Shown here piece after piece: positions 1 to 9,050 of a DNA stretch of 64,000 bases. How positions within the stretch are numbered: the stretch's first letter is position 1; each line of letters opens with the position of its first letter. Source of the stretch: Streptomyces sp. NBC_01214 (GTDB lineage Bacteria; Actinomycetota; Actinomycetes; Streptomycetales; Streptomycetaceae); NCBI RefSeq assembly GCF_026340975.1, contig NZ_JAPEOS010000002.1:514501-578500 (forward strand), given 5' to 3'. The position numbers and the translations under genes were made by a program. A model generated the notes under the pieces. That model did no database searches. It saw nothing but the letters and a program-made list of their open reading frames with translations, and was not told the origin of the DNA.

Positions 1-426
1 GCCTTCCGGATGCGGCTGGCGGGCACGGGAACCTTCCGCCCCCTCTCGCCGGTGGTTTTCGTCAAGATCGCCGAAGGGGTGTCGGGCTGCACCCGCCTCC
101 AGAGCGAGGTCCGCGACCCCCAGGGGCCGCTCGACCGGGAGCTGGCGTTCCCGTACCACCCGCACGTCACGGTCGCCCACGGGATCTCCGAGGAGGCGAT
201 GGACCTGGCGTTCACGACCCTCGCCGAGTACGCCGCCGAGTGGGTCTGCGAGGGCTTCGCCCTCTACGAGCAGGGCTCGGACGGGGTCTGGCGCAAGCTG
301 CGCGAGTACCCGTTCGGGAGCGGGCCGAACGGCGTCCCGGCGCAGGCCGGCTCACCCGCCGACCAGGCCGCCGAGGCCGCAGCAGGAACGGCCGGGGCCG
401 CCGGAGCGACCGCAGGGCCGTCCTGA
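1..426 (+). CDS. 2'-5' RNA ligase family protein (5' end outside window)
   Basis: Open from the first base of the window with no start needed, so the N-terminus is missing; about 141 residues are visible. An HPHVTVAH motif near visible residue 56 is the second H-x-[ST]-x signature of the 2H phosphoesterase fold used by 2'-5' RNA ligases and cyclic phosphodiesterases. The first H-x-T motif would lie upstream, outside the window. After the domain the protein ends in an Ala/Gly-rich tail with no recognisable fold. Members of the family join or open 2',5' or cyclic phosphate RNA ends, but the true substrate in Streptomyces is not known. Family call is good; catalytic role is inferred. Confidence 0.75.
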   Translation, partial: AFRMRLAGTGTFRPLSPVVFVKIAEGVSGCTRLQSEVRDPQGPLDRELAFPYHPHVTVAHGISEEAMDLAFTTLAEYAAEWVCEGFALYEQGSDGVWRKLREYPFGSGPNGVPAQAGSPADQAAEAAAGTAGAAGATAGPS

Positions 427-628
427 CGCAGCGGGCGCGGGGCCAGGGGCGGGCGCAGGGTCAGGGGGAGCCGGGCGATGCGCCGGGCACGGAATCTCAG
501 CCTTCGCAGGACCAGGGTGTGGAACGGGCGACCCGTAGGGCGCGTTTCGGGAAAAGTCACAATCGACGACCGTAGCGGCCGGAACCGACAATCCCGGCTA
601 TTTCCGGCAGCTGAATTACGGTGACCCC

Positions 629-1549
629 ATGGACTGGCTGACGAAACTCCCGGTGATCGGGCCGCTCGCGGCCCGGCTGATGCGCACGCACGCGTGGCGT
701 TCGTACGAACGCCTCGACCGGGTGCACTGGACCCGCCTCGCCGCCGCGATCACCTTCATCAGTTTCCTCGCGCTCTTCCCGCTGATCACCGTGGCCGCCG
801 CGATCGGCGCGGCGCTGCTCAGCCCGGAGCAGCTGGACAAGCTGGAGAAGAACCTCTCCGAACAGGTCCCCGGCATCTCCGAACAGCTCAACATCGAGGG
901 GCTCGTCGCCAACGCCGGCACGGTCGGGCTCGTCGCCGGCGCCCTCCTGCTCCTGACCGGTGTCAGCTGGGTGGGCTCGATGCGGGACTGCCTGCGCGCG
1001 GTGTGGGAGAAGGACGACGAGGACGACGGCAACCCGATCGCCCGCAAGGGCAAGGACGCGCTCGTCCTCATCGGCCTCGGCGGCGTGGGCCTGGCCTCCG
1101 CCGCCGCCTCCATCCTCGGATCCAGCGCGGTCGGGAAGACCGCCGAATGGCTGGACATCCCCCGCGAGGGCGCGGGCGGCGCGCTGCTGCGCTCCCTCGC
1201 CTTCCTCGTCGGCGTCGTGGCCGCCTTCCTGCTGCTGCTCTACGTCCTGACCCTGCTCCCGGGCGTCGAACCGCCGCGCGGCCGCCTGATCCAGGCGGCC
1301 CTCATCGGCGCGGCCGGCTTCGAACTGCTGAAACTGCTGCTCAGCGGCTATATGCGGGAGGTCGCCGCGAAGAGCATGTACGGGGCCTTCGGCGTACCGA
1401 TCGCCCTGCTGCTCTGGATCAACTTCACGGCGAAACTGCTGCTGTACGTCTCGTCCTGGACGGCCACGCGCGACGACGCGGACGGCGACGACGCGGACGG
1501 CGACGGCGCGGAAGACCCCCCGGCCGTCGAGGAGAAGAAGACGGCGTAG
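629..1549 (+). CDS. YihY/BrkB family integral membrane protein
   Basis: 306 residues. It shows the family pattern: an N-terminal amphipathic segment, then 'RLAAAITFISFLALFPLITVAAA' type helix content around residues 35-60, and further membrane helices near 95-115, 140-165, 190-215, 225-250 and 260-285. The C-terminus is an acidic Asp/Gly/Ala-rich cytoplasmic tail ending in Glu and Lys residues. The family was once called ribonuclease BN, but that activity was reassigned; its transport or envelope role remains undefined. The ATG at 629 is the first in-frame start ahead of the hydrophobic core. It is followed by a strong hairpin before the convergent secreted-protein gene. Confidence 0.85.
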   Translation: MDWLTKLPVIGPLAARLMRTHAWRSYERLDRVHWTRLAAAITFISFLALFPLITVAAAIGAALLSPEQLDKLEKNLSEQVPGISEQLNIEGLVANAGTVGLVAGALLLLTGVSWVGSMRDCLRAVWEKDDEDDGNPIARKGKDALVLIGLGGVGLASAAASILGSSAVGKTAEWLDIPREGAGGALLRSLAFLVGVVAAFLLLLYVLTLLPGVEPPRGRLIQAALIGAAGFELLKLLLSGYMREVAAKSMYGAFGVPIALLLWINFTAKLLLYVSSWTATRDDADGDDADGDGAEDPPAVEEKKTA

Positions 1550-1561
1550 GGGAGGCGCGTG

Positions 1562-1599
1562 CCGGTGGCGCACCGGTGTGGGGCCCGGTGCGCCACCGG
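1562..1599. terminator. Bidirectional hairpin terminator
   Basis: Perfect 15-bp stem CCGGTGGCGCACCGG / CCGGTGCGCCACCGG with an 8-nt loop. It lies 12 bp past the YihY-family stop and 19 bp before the stop of the converging secreted-protein gene, so it can end transcription from both sides. Confidence 0.75.
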
Positions 1600-1618
1600 G
1601 TGGTGCCGGAGGGACGCT

Positions 1619-2047
1619 CTACCAGGTGCCGTTGCCGCAGCCGTACACCCACCGGTGCGAGGCGGCGTTGTCGTGGACGGCCTTCCACTGACCGCTGGCG
1701 TCGCCGTTGCGGGTCCAGTTGAACAACTGTGCGTTGCCCCGCAGGTTCCATTCGGTGCCGTAGCCGATGCAGGCGTAGGCGCCGGTGTTGTTCTCGTTGT
1801 AGTAGATGTTGACGTGGTCGCGGCCGCCGGCGCTGCCGCTGTTGCGGACCCAGTCGACCTTGTTCTTGACCTGGTAGGGCCAGTCGTTGGAGTTGCCGGC
1901 GTTCTGGTAGAGGTAGTTGTAATCGTCCGAGTAGGCACAGAAGTTCGTGTATCCGCAGCCGCCGTCGGCCTGCGCCGCGGTCGGAACGGCCACCACCGCC
2001 GCACCGGCGATCGCGAGCCCCGCGAGGAGCGTCCTGAGCTTGTTCAT
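1619..2047 (-). CDS. Small secreted protein, peptidase-inhibitor I36-like
   Basis: 142 residues. The start ATG at 2047 is chosen because a strong ribosome site (GGGAGGG) lies just upstream and it opens directly into a Sec signal peptide: MNKLRTLL, a hydrophobic stretch, then a cleavage region around AAQA-DG near residue 28. The mature part is rich in Tyr, Asn, Trp and Gly, with Cys residues near its start, middle and end (for example CGYTNFCAY and YGCGNGTW), probably forming disulfides. The repeated aromatic and Asn pattern resembles the Streptomyces metalloprotease-inhibitor family I36 (crystallin-like fold), but no decisive motif is visible. Extracellular location is well supported; inhibitor activity is a guess. 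Confidence 0.6.
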   Translation of the reverse strand: MNKLRTLLAGLAIAGAAVVAVPTAAQADGGCGYTNFCAYSDDYNYLYQNAGNSNDWPYQVKNKVDWVRNSGSAGGRDHVNIYYNENNTGAYACIGYGTEWNLRGNAQLFNWTRNGDASGQWKAVHDNAASHRWVYGCGNGTW

Positions 2048-2106
2048 CTGGGGTCCCTCCCAATGAGTGCCGTACATGGTTCACCGCCGGTCGGCGGTAC
2101 GCGATG

Positions 2107-3021
2107 TCAGCTCCCGGCGTGCCGGGCGACCACATCGCGAGCTGTGGGCAGGGCCGCCACCTGCAACCGCCGCATGGCGTCGAAGGCGGCCCCGTTCTCG
2201 GCGCGGATCATGTCCGAATAGCGCCGGTGCAGGTCCTGTGCGGTGTCGGCGAGGCCGGTCGAGCGGGCGCATTCGGCCTGGGCGGTGGCCATCGGTACGT
2301 CGTCGGCCTCGGCGGCCGGACCGGTCCGTGCCAGTTGTTCGTCGCGCTGCTGGACCGGGTGCACGGCCGGGAAACCGCGCCGTCCGACGCACTCGCTCCA
2401 CCCGGCCACCGCCGTTCGGAAGGCCGGGTCCTGGTTGACCCGGCCGGTGCGCACCGCGCCGAGCTGCTTCACGGTCTCGCTGGAGCCGTACCAGAGGCGC
2501 ACGTCCCCGTAGAGCTGCCGCCACGACGCGGTGATGCAGCCCCGGTCGCTGTGGCTCAGCGTGCCCCCGCCCGGGTTCTCGACCGCCAGCCCCTTCGCAT
2601 CGGGTCCCATGAGGGCCACCCCCAGAGCCTCCAGCCGCTCTGCGGAGAGCCCGCTCTGGTACCGGCCGCGCGGGCCCGCCGCCGCCTCCTCGTCCAGTTG
2701 CCGCTCGATCCGGCGCCCGAACCCGTGGCCGCGGGCCCAGTCCACGTCGTCCACGCCGTACGGGAAGTCCCGCCAGTCCGGGTGCGGCACGCGCGGGACC
2801 GGCCAGTACGAGAATCCCTGCGCCCGCATGCAGTCCTGTACGAGCAGTTCTCCCGCGGTGTGGAGCACGTTCAGCTCGGCGGTCTCCAGGGCGCGCGCCG
2901 GGGTCCGCCGCCCGGCGCCGTCGGCCGGGAGGTCGGTCCGGGCTGCCACGGCCAGCAGCGCGCCGCAGGCCACCACGACCGCACAGGCCACCATGACGAC
3001 GGCCGACCATCTCCTCCGCAT
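2107..3021 (-). CDS. Hypothetical membrane-anchored or secreted protein
   Basis: 304 residues. The N-terminus MRRRWSAVVMVACAVVVACG is an uncleaved anchor or signal segment ending in a Cys-containing hydrophobic stretch; it lacks a clear lipobox. The rest is soluble and Arg/Glu-rich with many helices, and a few Cys residues such as those in CMRAQGFSYWP and GCITASW could form disulfides outside the cell. No catalytic motif is recognised. Similar proteins are common in Streptomyces as uncharacterised secreted proteins. The ATG sits at 3021, preceded by a G-rich stretch with GGGGGTCC. Function unknown. Confidence 0.6.
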   Translation of the reverse strand: MRRRWSAVVMVACAVVVACGALLAVAARTDLPADGAGRRTPARALETAELNVLHTAGELLVQDCMRAQGFSYWPVPRVPHPDWRDFPYGVDDVDWARGHGFGRRIERQLDEEAAAGPRGRYQSGLSAERLEALGVALMGPDAKGLAVENPGGGTLSHSDRGCITASWRQLYGDVRLWYGSSETVKQLGAVRTGRVNQDPAFRTAVAGWSECVGRRGFPAVHPVQQRDEQLARTGPAAEADDVPMATAQAECARSTGLADTAQDLHRRYSDMIRAENGAAFDAMRRLQVAALPTARDVVARHAGS

Positions 3022-3154
3022 GGGAGGACCCCCTTCCCGACGGCTTCATGCCGACGTGAGCGAGCAAACCCTGCCGAAGTCCTCTGGTGAACCTGTGAGT
3101 TGATAGGTGGTGCGGTTGCGGGAACCCGGCTAGCGCGGCTCCGGGGCCATGACG

Positions 3155-3198
3155 CCCGACCGCCCCCCGACCGCAGGAGCGGTCGGGGGGCGGTCGGG
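3155..3198. terminator. Strong hairpin terminator behind the carboxypeptidase gene
   Basis: Perfect 18-bp GC-rich stem (arms 3155-3172 and 3181-3198, starting CCCGACCGCC) with an 8-nt loop. It lies 40 bp past the stop of the minus-strand D,D-carboxypeptidase and before the next minus-strand gene, which begins to be read at 3021. Confidence 0.75.
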
Positions 3199-3238
3199 GC
3201 GGTGCGGGGTGCGGGGTCCGGGTCCGGCTCCTGCGGTC

Positions 3239-4468
3239 TCAGATCAGCTCTTCGCCCCGGCCGCGGCGTCCGCGGGGCCAGCGGCGGTTGACGACGAAGG
3301 CGCCGCCCGCCAGTACGGCCAGCACACCGCCCGCGACGGCCAGTGCGGTGCCCGCGCCGCCGCCCGGCTCCTTGCCGGCCGCCGCCGGGTCGTTCTCGTG
3401 CGACTGCGCTGGAGAGCCGTGCGAGGAGGTGTCCGCGCTCTTCGGCGGCACCAGCTCACCCACCGGCTTGACCTTCCCGGCCGCCGCGAAACCCCAGTCG
3501 AAGAGCGCGGCCGTCTCCTCGTAGACCGAGTTCGCGCCGCCCGCTCCCGGATTCATCACCGTGACCAGCAGCTTCCTCGAACCCTGCTGGGCGGCGCCGG
3601 TGAAGGTGGAGCCGGCCATGGTGGTGTTGCCGTTCTTCACTCCGGCGATGCCCTTGTAGGGGGCGATGCCGCCGGCACCCGTCATCAGCCGGTTGGTGTT
3701 CTGGATCTCGAAGTAGTCCCGCGGCTTCCCGGCCTCCTGGAGTCCGGGGAACTTCGCGCTCACCGTGCCGCAGTACTCCCTGAAGTCCTGCTTCTGTAGT
3801 CCGGAGCGGGCGACCAGCGTCAGGTCGTACGCGCTCGACACCTGCTCCGGGGCGTCGTACCCGTCGGGGGACACGACGTGGGTGTCCAGGGCCTGTAGCT
3901 CCTCGGCGTGGGCCTGCATGTCCTTGACGGTCTTCTCGACGCCGCCGTTCATGGCCGAAAGCACGTGCACGGCGTCGTTCCCCGACCGCAGGAAGACCCC
4001 GAGCCACAGGTCGTGGACGGAGTACTCGAGGTCCTCCTTGACGCCGACCAGACTGCTGCCCGGGCCCACGCCCTCCATGTCCTTGTCGGTGACCTTGTGG
4101 ACCTGGTCCTTCGGCAGGCCCGGCAGCACGGTGTCCGCGAAGAGCATCTTCATGGTCGAGGCCGGGGGCAGCCGCCAGTGCGCGTTGTGCGCGGCCAGCA
4201 CCTCGCCGGACTCGGCGTCCGCCACGATCCACGACCGCCCGGTGAGGTTCGCCGGCAGCGCCGGAGCGCCCGGCAGCAGGTTCACCTGGGTCCCCGGCTG
4301 GCCGAGCAGGGAGCCGCCGACCGTGGACATCGAGACGGGCGGTGCCGGGGCCGGCTGGCCCTTTGCGTCGGCCGGCGGGGTCGGCGCGGCGTGCGCGGGG
4401 GCCACCAGCAGGGCGGGCGCCAGCAACGCGGCGGAAAGGACCGTCAGCGCGGTCGTCTTGGCAGACAC
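3239..4468 (-). CDS. D-alanyl-D-alanine carboxypeptidase (S11 family)
   Basis: About 409 residues from the GTG at 4468. This start opens into a signal peptide ending near PAHAAP; longer versions run into the divergent promoter region and have no signal sequence at the N-terminus. Penicillin-binding motifs are visible in order: the nucleophile motif STMK (after LPPA), SGND as the SxN motif, and KNGN at the place where KTG is usual. The enzyme removes the terminal D-Ala of muropeptide stems in the wall. After a Pro/Ser/His-rich linker the C-terminus is a membrane helix followed by an Arg-rich tail, which anchors it on the outer face of the membrane. The Thr-to-Asn change in the third motif is noteworthy. 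The start codon is less certain than the family. Confidence 0.8.
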   Translation of the reverse strand: MSAKTTALTVLSAALLAPALLVAPAHAAPTPPADAKGQPAPAPPVSMSTVGGSLLGQPGTQVNLLPGAPALPANLTGRSWIVADAESGEVLAAHNAHWRLPPASTMKMLFADTVLPGLPKDQVHKVTDKDMEGVGPGSSLVGVKEDLEYSVHDLWLGVFLRSGNDAVHVLSAMNGGVEKTVKDMQAHAEELQALDTHVVSPDGYDAPEQVSSAYDLTLVARSGLQKQDFREYCGTVSAKFPGLQEAGKPRDYFEIQNTNRLMTGAGGIAPYKGIAGVKNGNTTMAGSTFTGAAQQGSRKLLVTVMNPGAGGANSVYEETAALFDWGFAAAGKVKPVGELVPPKSADTSSHGSPAQSHENDPAAAGKEPGGGAGTALAVAGGVLAVLAGGAFVVNRRWPRGRRGRGEELI

Positions 4469-4589
4469 CCAGGTGAAAGTACATCCCGATGAGCTGGAGA
4501 GCGCAGCGGACCGGCCATTTCCAGGCAACCAACCCCGGGACAGCCCACCCCGGCGCGTCCGTCCTGGGGACGAATCCGATACTGAAGGC

Positions 4590-4892
4590 ATGAGACTCAG
4601 TCGTACCGCCTCCTGGTTCCTGCTCGCCTTCGGCGTGTGGAGCTGGTTCATCTGGGTGTCTTTCGTCCGGAACCTGTGGAAGAACGGCAGTGGTCTTGCC
4701 TTCGATGCGGCCGGCGATCCCACTTCCTACTTCTGGGTGCACCTGACGCTCGCGGTGACGTCCTTTCTCCTGGGGACGGCGGTCGGTCTGATCGGGTTGC
4801 GCAGCGTCCTCGCCCTGCGGCGTTCGTCACGTACGGACGGTGCGGGCGGGGCGGGCGGGGCGGACCGTCCGGACCGGGGCACCTCGGCATGA
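4590..4892 (+). CDS. Small two-helix membrane protein
   Basis: 100 residues with two hydrophobic helices (about residues 7-25 and 45-75) and a Gly/Ala/Asp-rich tail. The ATG at 4590 is preceded by GATACT only 7 bases upstream, which would suit a leaderless transcript. The last codons overlap the next gene in an ATGA junction, so the two are translationally coupled. The family is conserved in Streptomyces as a short membrane protein beside a metallophosphoesterase; its function is not known. Confidence 0.7.
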   Translation: MRLSRTASWFLLAFGVWSWFIWVSFVRNLWKNGSGLAFDAAGDPTSYFWVHLTLAVTSFLLGTAVGLIGLRSVLALRRSSRTDGAGGAGGADRPDRGTSA

Positions 4893-6145
4893 CGGTCCTG
4901 GTCTTCGCACTCGTCGCCCTGGCGGTCTGCGCCCTGCTGGTCCTGGTCCACCGCTGGCTCTGGATCCGCCTGGTCCGCGACACCACCGCCCCCGGCGGCC
5001 GGACCCGGCGCATCGGTACGGCCTTGGCCATCGGCCTGCCCCTCCTCTCCGTGGCCGCGCTCACCACGGGCCGCGCGGGCGCCCCCTTCTGGCTCCAGCA
5101 GACGGTGGCCTGGCCCGGGTACCTCTGGCTCGCGGTACTCCTGTACCTGACCCTGACGATGCTGGTCGCGGAGCCGATCCGCGCGCTGTGGCTGCGCCGT
5201 CTGGCCCACCGTGATACCGCCCGACCGGTGGCCGACCGGCCCGAGCCCGTGGAGGTGCCCGCCGCGGCGGCGCCCGCGGCCGTCCCGGCCACCGCCGAGC
5301 GGCCCGCCGCGGGCGCCGGGCTGAGCCGTCGCCGGTTCGTCGCCCGTACGGTCGGCGGGACGGCCGCCGCCGTGGCCCTCGGCACGGTCGGGGCCGGTAC
5401 CCACGGGGTCCTGCGCGGGCCGAGCGTGAAGCGGGTGCGGGTCCCCCTCGCCAAACTGCCGCGCGCGGCACACGGCTTCCGGATCGCCGTCGTCAGCGAC
5501 GTCCACCTCGGCCCGGTGCTCGGCCGCGCCCACACCCAGCGCATCGTGGACACCGTCAACCGCACCCAGCCCGACCTCATCGCCATCGTCGGCGACCTCG
5601 TCGACGGCAGCGTCCCCGACCTCGGGCCCGCCGCGGAGCCGCTGCGCCGGCTCGCCGCCCGCCACGGCTCGTACTTCGTGACCGGGAACCACGAGTACTT
5701 CTCGGGCGCCCAGCAGTGGATCGACCACGTCCGCGAGCTGGGGCTGAACCCGCTGGAGAACGCCCGCCGCGAGCTGCCGCACTTCGACCTCGCCGGGGTC
5801 AACGACATCCAGGGGGAGCGGGAGGGGAGCGGCCCCGACTTCCGGGCGGCCCTCGGCGACCGGGACCGGACGCGGGCCGCCGTGCTCCTCGCGCACCAGC
5901 CCGTCGTCATCCACGACGCCGTCCGACACGGCGTCGACCTCCAGCTCTCCGGCCACACCCACGGCGGCCAGCTCTGGCCCGGCAACTACCTCGCGGAGCT
6001 CGCCAATCCCACCGTCGCCGGTCTGGAGCGCTACGGAGACACCCAGCTCTACGTGTCCCGCGGGGCCGGAGCGTGGGGTCCCCCGGTCCGGGTGGGGGCA
6101 CCGTCCGACATCACCGTCGTCGAACTCGCCTCATTTCAGGCCTGA
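4889..6145 (+). CDS. Membrane-bound metallophosphoesterase
   Basis: 418 residues. Three N-terminal membrane helices (about 1-20, 45-60 and 75-95) are followed by a Pro/Ala linker and a twin-arginine-like motif SRRRFVART with a hydrophobic run (about 150-180). Then comes a calcineurin-type phosphoesterase domain. Metal-binding motifs are clear: DVHLG (D-x-H), GDLVDG, GNHEY (GNH[DE]) and GHTHGGQ. The YkuE/YaeI group acts on phospho-lipids or nucleotides at the membrane. It is coupled to the small membrane protein upstream. Substrate unknown. Confidence 0.85.
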   Translation: MTVLVFALVALAVCALLVLVHRWLWIRLVRDTTAPGGRTRRIGTALAIGLPLLSVAALTTGRAGAPFWLQQTVAWPGYLWLAVLLYLTLTMLVAEPIRALWLRRLAHRDTARPVADRPEPVEVPAAAAPAAVPATAERPAAGAGLSRRRFVARTVGGTAAAVALGTVGAGTHGVLRGPSVKRVRVPLAKLPRAAHGFRIAVVSDVHLGPVLGRAHTQRIVDTVNRTQPDLIAIVGDLVDGSVPDLGPAAEPLRRLAARHGSYFVTGNHEYFSGAQQWIDHVRELGLNPLENARRELPHFDLAGVNDIQGEREGSGPDFRAALGDRDRTRAAVLLAHQPVVIHDAVRHGVDLQLSGHTHGGQLWPGNYLAELANPTVAGLERYGDTQLYVSRGAGAWGPPVRVGAPSDITVVELASFQA

Positions 6146-6267
6146 TCCGCGCCAAGCACCCGGCGCCTTCACCCCAACTAGCCTTCCGGAGGCCAAAATT
6201 CCGTGATGGGATGACCGTTAATCGGACAGCGCGTCGCTGTCTTCGGTCATGGGGTGGGGTTCAGGGG

Positions 6268-7824
6268 ATGCGGTCTGTCCGCTCGAAGATAATCGCGGCC
6301 GGGCTGGTCCTCGGCGTGGTCGGCGTGGGTGTCTGGCAGTTGTTGCCCGAGGACGGGAGCGGCCGCGGTGCCGTCCGGGTCGGTACGAGTGACGTCGTCT
6401 CCTCCCTCGACCCCGCCGGGGCGTACGACGCCGGTTCCTGGGCCCTGTTCAGCAACATCTACCAGTCGCTGCTGACCATCAAGCCCGGCTCCGACGCCCC
6501 CGTGCCGGACGCCGCCGCCTCCTGCGGGTTCGTGGGCCAGAAGCTCACCACCTACACGTGCGAGCTCCGCCCCGACGTGAAGTTCGCGGGCGGCCGCACC
6601 ATCACCGCCGAGGACGTCAAGCACTCCTTCGACCGCATCAAGGCGATCAACTCCGACCAGGGGCCGGCTCCGCTCTTCAACACCCTGGAGTCGGTCAAGG
6701 CGGAGGGGCGCACGGTCACCTTCAACCTCTCCGCCGGCGACTCCACCTTCCCCTTCAAGATCGCGACGGGCGCCGCCTCGATCGTCGACAAGGACGAGTA
6801 CCCGGCGAAGTCCCTGCGCGAGGACGGCAAGGCGGACGGCTCCGGCCCGTACACGCTGGGCGGCTACAAGGCCGGTACGAGCGTCGAACTCAAGCCCAAC
6901 GGCTCGTACAAGGGCCAGGGCAAGCCGGCCCACACGCCCGTCACCGTCAAGTACTTCAAGGACTCCGAGCAGCTCGACCGGGCCTGGAAGGCCCACCAGA
7001 TCGACGTCGCGCACCGGGACATGCCGCCCGCCGTGCTCGCCGGCCTCAACCCGGGCCTGAAGGACACCCGCTACCAGGCCTCCGGCGGCAGCGAGACCCG
7101 CTCCATCGTCTTCAACGTCCGCCCCGGCTCCACCGCGGCCCCGCTCGCCGTCCGCCAGGCCGTCGCCGCCGTCCTCGACCGCGCCAAGGTGGCCGCAGAG
7201 GTCCACCTGGGGACCGTCACCCCGTTGTACTCCCTGGTCCCGGCGGGCATCGCCGGCCACAGCACGCCGTTCTTCGACGCCTACCCGGCCCCGAACCTCG
7301 CCACCGCCAAGAAGCTCTTCAAGGACGCCGGGATCACCGGACCCGTCCGCCTCAACCTCGGCGTGAACGTGCGCGGCGCGAACCTGCCCGAGGCCGAGGA
7401 GCTCAAGCGCCAGCTGGAGTCCACCGGCCTCTTCCAGGTGACGATCAAGCCGGTCGAGGTGTGGAGCGATTTCCAGAAGGCGTACGCGGCGGGCGAGTTC
7501 GACGTCTACACCATCGGCTGGATCGCGGACTTCCCCGACGCGGACAACTTCCTCGCCCCGCTCGTCGGTGCCGATTCGTCCATGAACAACGGCTTCTCCG
7601 ACAAGCAGGTCGACGAGCTGATCGCCCGCACCCAGTCCCACGCGGAGCGGAGCGAGGCGGCCACCGAGTTCCGCGACCTCCAGAAGCTGGTCGCCCAGCA
7701 GGCCCCGATGGTGCCGATCTGGCAGAAGAAGGACTACGTGATGTCCCGCGAGGACGTCACCGGAGCCCAGTACCTGTCCGACGGCACCGGCGTCTGGCGC
7801 CTGTGGGAACTCGACTGGCTGTAG
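6268..7824 (+). CDS. ABC transporter substrate-binding protein, family 5 (peptide)
   Basis: 518 residues from the ATG at 6268. An N-terminal membrane segment (RSKIIAAGLVLGVVGVGVW) serves as an uncleaved anchor rather than a lipobox signal. The SBP_bac_5 fold follows, with typical stretches: VGTSDVVSSLDPAGAYD, then a Cys pair within CGF..CEL, and ITAEDVKHSFDRI near residue 110. The C-terminal YTIGWIADFPDADNFL block (about 410) and the closing PIWQKKDYV are also typical of oligopeptide-binding proteins. No permease or ATPase lies beside it, so it is an orphan receptor or works with a distant transporter. Confidence 0.85.
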   Translation: MRSVRSKIIAAGLVLGVVGVGVWQLLPEDGSGRGAVRVGTSDVVSSLDPAGAYDAGSWALFSNIYQSLLTIKPGSDAPVPDAAASCGFVGQKLTTYTCELRPDVKFAGGRTITAEDVKHSFDRIKAINSDQGPAPLFNTLESVKAEGRTVTFNLSAGDSTFPFKIATGAASIVDKDEYPAKSLREDGKADGSGPYTLGGYKAGTSVELKPNGSYKGQGKPAHTPVTVKYFKDSEQLDRAWKAHQIDVAHRDMPPAVLAGLNPGLKDTRYQASGGSETRSIVFNVRPGSTAAPLAVRQAVAAVLDRAKVAAEVHLGTVTPLYSLVPAGIAGHSTPFFDAYPAPNLATAKKLFKDAGITGPVRLNLGVNVRGANLPEAEELKRQLESTGLFQVTIKPVEVWSDFQKAYAAGEFDVYTIGWIADFPDADNFLAPLVGADSSMNNGFSDKQVDELIARTQSHAERSEAATEFRDLQKLVAQQAPMVPIWQKKDYVMSREDVTGAQYLSDGTGVWRLWELDWL

Positions 7825-7842
7825 CCGTCGCGTTCCCGGCGG

Positions 7843-8607
7843 CTACGCGGGGTCCTCCTGCGGATCCGGGTCCTTCTCCGGGTCCGGATACGGGTCCGAG
7901 GCCCTGCGCCGGGCCCCCGCCGTGGCCGTCTGGGCCATGCCCGGCAGGAAGTCCGCGAACAGCTCGTGGACTTCCCGCACCAGCGGCCGCAGCACCCGGA
8001 AGCGGGCCAGCACGATGCCCCGCGTCGTCAGCTGCGCACCGCGCTCGGCGAGCCGCCGCGTCTTCTCGCTGTTCGGCGAGCGGTCGAAGACCCAGTACAG
8101 GACCAGGCCCATCTGCGCGAGCCACATCAGCTCGGGCAGGACGTCGGCCAGCTCGGCCGGCACCTTGGTCTTCGCGCCGGCCAGCACTTCGCGGTGGATG
8201 TCGATCGCAGCCTTGCGCGCCGCTTCCGATTCCGGCGAGAACGGGCTGAGCGGACTCTCCGGGTCAGCCGCGTTCTTGAAGAACTGGGAGGCGAACTCGT
8301 GGTATGGGGCGGCGATGTCCAGCCAGGCCGTCAACACGCCCGCGTACCGCTTCTGCAGATCGGTCTCGTTGTCCAGGATGGGCCGGACCGCGGCCTGGTG
8401 GGCGGCGCCGATCCGGTCGTAGAACCCCTGGACCAGGTGTTCCTTCGACTCGAAGTAGTAGTAGGCGTTGCCGACCGAGACGCCGGCCTCCTTCGCGATA
8501 CCCCGCATCGTCGTCTTGTCGAAGCCGCGTTCCTGGAAGAGGCGGAGCGCGGTTTCGAGGATGAGCGTGCGGGTCTGCTCGCTCTTGGGAGCCTTCTGAT
8601 CAGTCAC
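7843..8607 (-). CDS. TetR family transcriptional regulator
   Basis: 254 residues from the GTG at 8607. The N-terminal helix-turn-helix covers about residues 10-55: TLILETALRLFQERGFDKTT, then IAKEAGVSVGNAYYYF, the usual recognition helix of TetR proteins. The large C-terminal ligand domain ends in an Asp/Pro/Glu-rich tail. The gene is the third of an operon (membrane protein, DCC protein, regulator), 11 bp after the DCC stop. Two TTGAACNNGTTCAA palindromes in the operon promoter are probably its own operator, so it should repress itself and the two upstream genes until it binds a ligand. Confidence 0.85.
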   Translation of the reverse strand: MTDQKAPKSEQTRTLILETALRLFQERGFDKTTMRGIAKEAGVSVGNAYYYFESKEHLVQGFYDRIGAAHQAAVRPILDNETDLQKRYAGVLTAWLDIAAPYHEFASQFFKNAADPESPLSPFSPESEAARKAAIDIHREVLAGAKTKVPAELADVLPELMWLAQMGLVLYWVFDRSPNSEKTRRLAERGAQLTTRGIVLARFRVLRPLVREVHELFADFLPGMAQTATAGARRRASDPYPDPEKDPDPQEDPA

Positions 8608-8618
8608 GGTGTATGAGC

Positions 8619-9047
8619 CTATCGGGGGACGGAGCACTCGTCGTCACAGGCCGGCCCCTCGGCGGACTCCGGGTAACCCTCGGTGCGCACGGCCTGCCGC
8701 CAGGCGGAGGCGGTGTGCATGGCCGCCCGGGCGAAGGGCCGGCCGGCCGGGGTGGCCAGCCAGTTGGCCTTCGGCCGGTGCTCGACCAGCGCCCACAGGC
8801 ACACGATGAAGGCGTCGGTCCCGGTCCACACCTGCCCCGTGTCCCCGACGACGGTGATCTCCCGCAGCGTCGACGCGTGGTCGAGGCGGGGGAACCGCCG
8901 CCGCGCCTCCCAGGAGGCGGCGGGGACCAGGGCGAGCGGGACCAGCCACCGCTGCGCGAGCAGCCAGTGCCGGATGTGCACGCAGAGCGGGCAGCCGGCG
9001 TCGTAGAGGACGGTCAGTTTCCGCACGGGCGCGGCGGCGGTCGTCAC
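8619..9047 (-). CDS. DCC-family thiol-disulfide oxidoreductase-like protein (DUF393)
   Basis: 142 residues from GTG 9047. It shows the family signature YDAGCPLC near residue 15-22 (YDxxCxxC), the thioredoxin-like redox pair, followed by an Arg/Trp-rich helix and the downstream DAFIVCLWALV segment. The C-terminus holds another Cys pair (PACDDECS). It begins 3 bp after the upstream membrane gene and is followed closely by the TetR gene, so it is expressed with both. It is probably a cytoplasmic thiol-redox protein; the substrate is unknown. Confidence 0.8.
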   Translation of the reverse strand: MTTAAAPVRKLTVLYDAGCPLCVHIRHWLLAQRWLVPLALVPAASWEARRRFPRLDHASTLREITVVGDTGQVWTGTDAFIVCLWALVEHRPKANWLATPAGRPFARAAMHTASAWRQAVRTEGYPESAEGPACDDECSVPR

Positions 9048-9050
9048 GGC

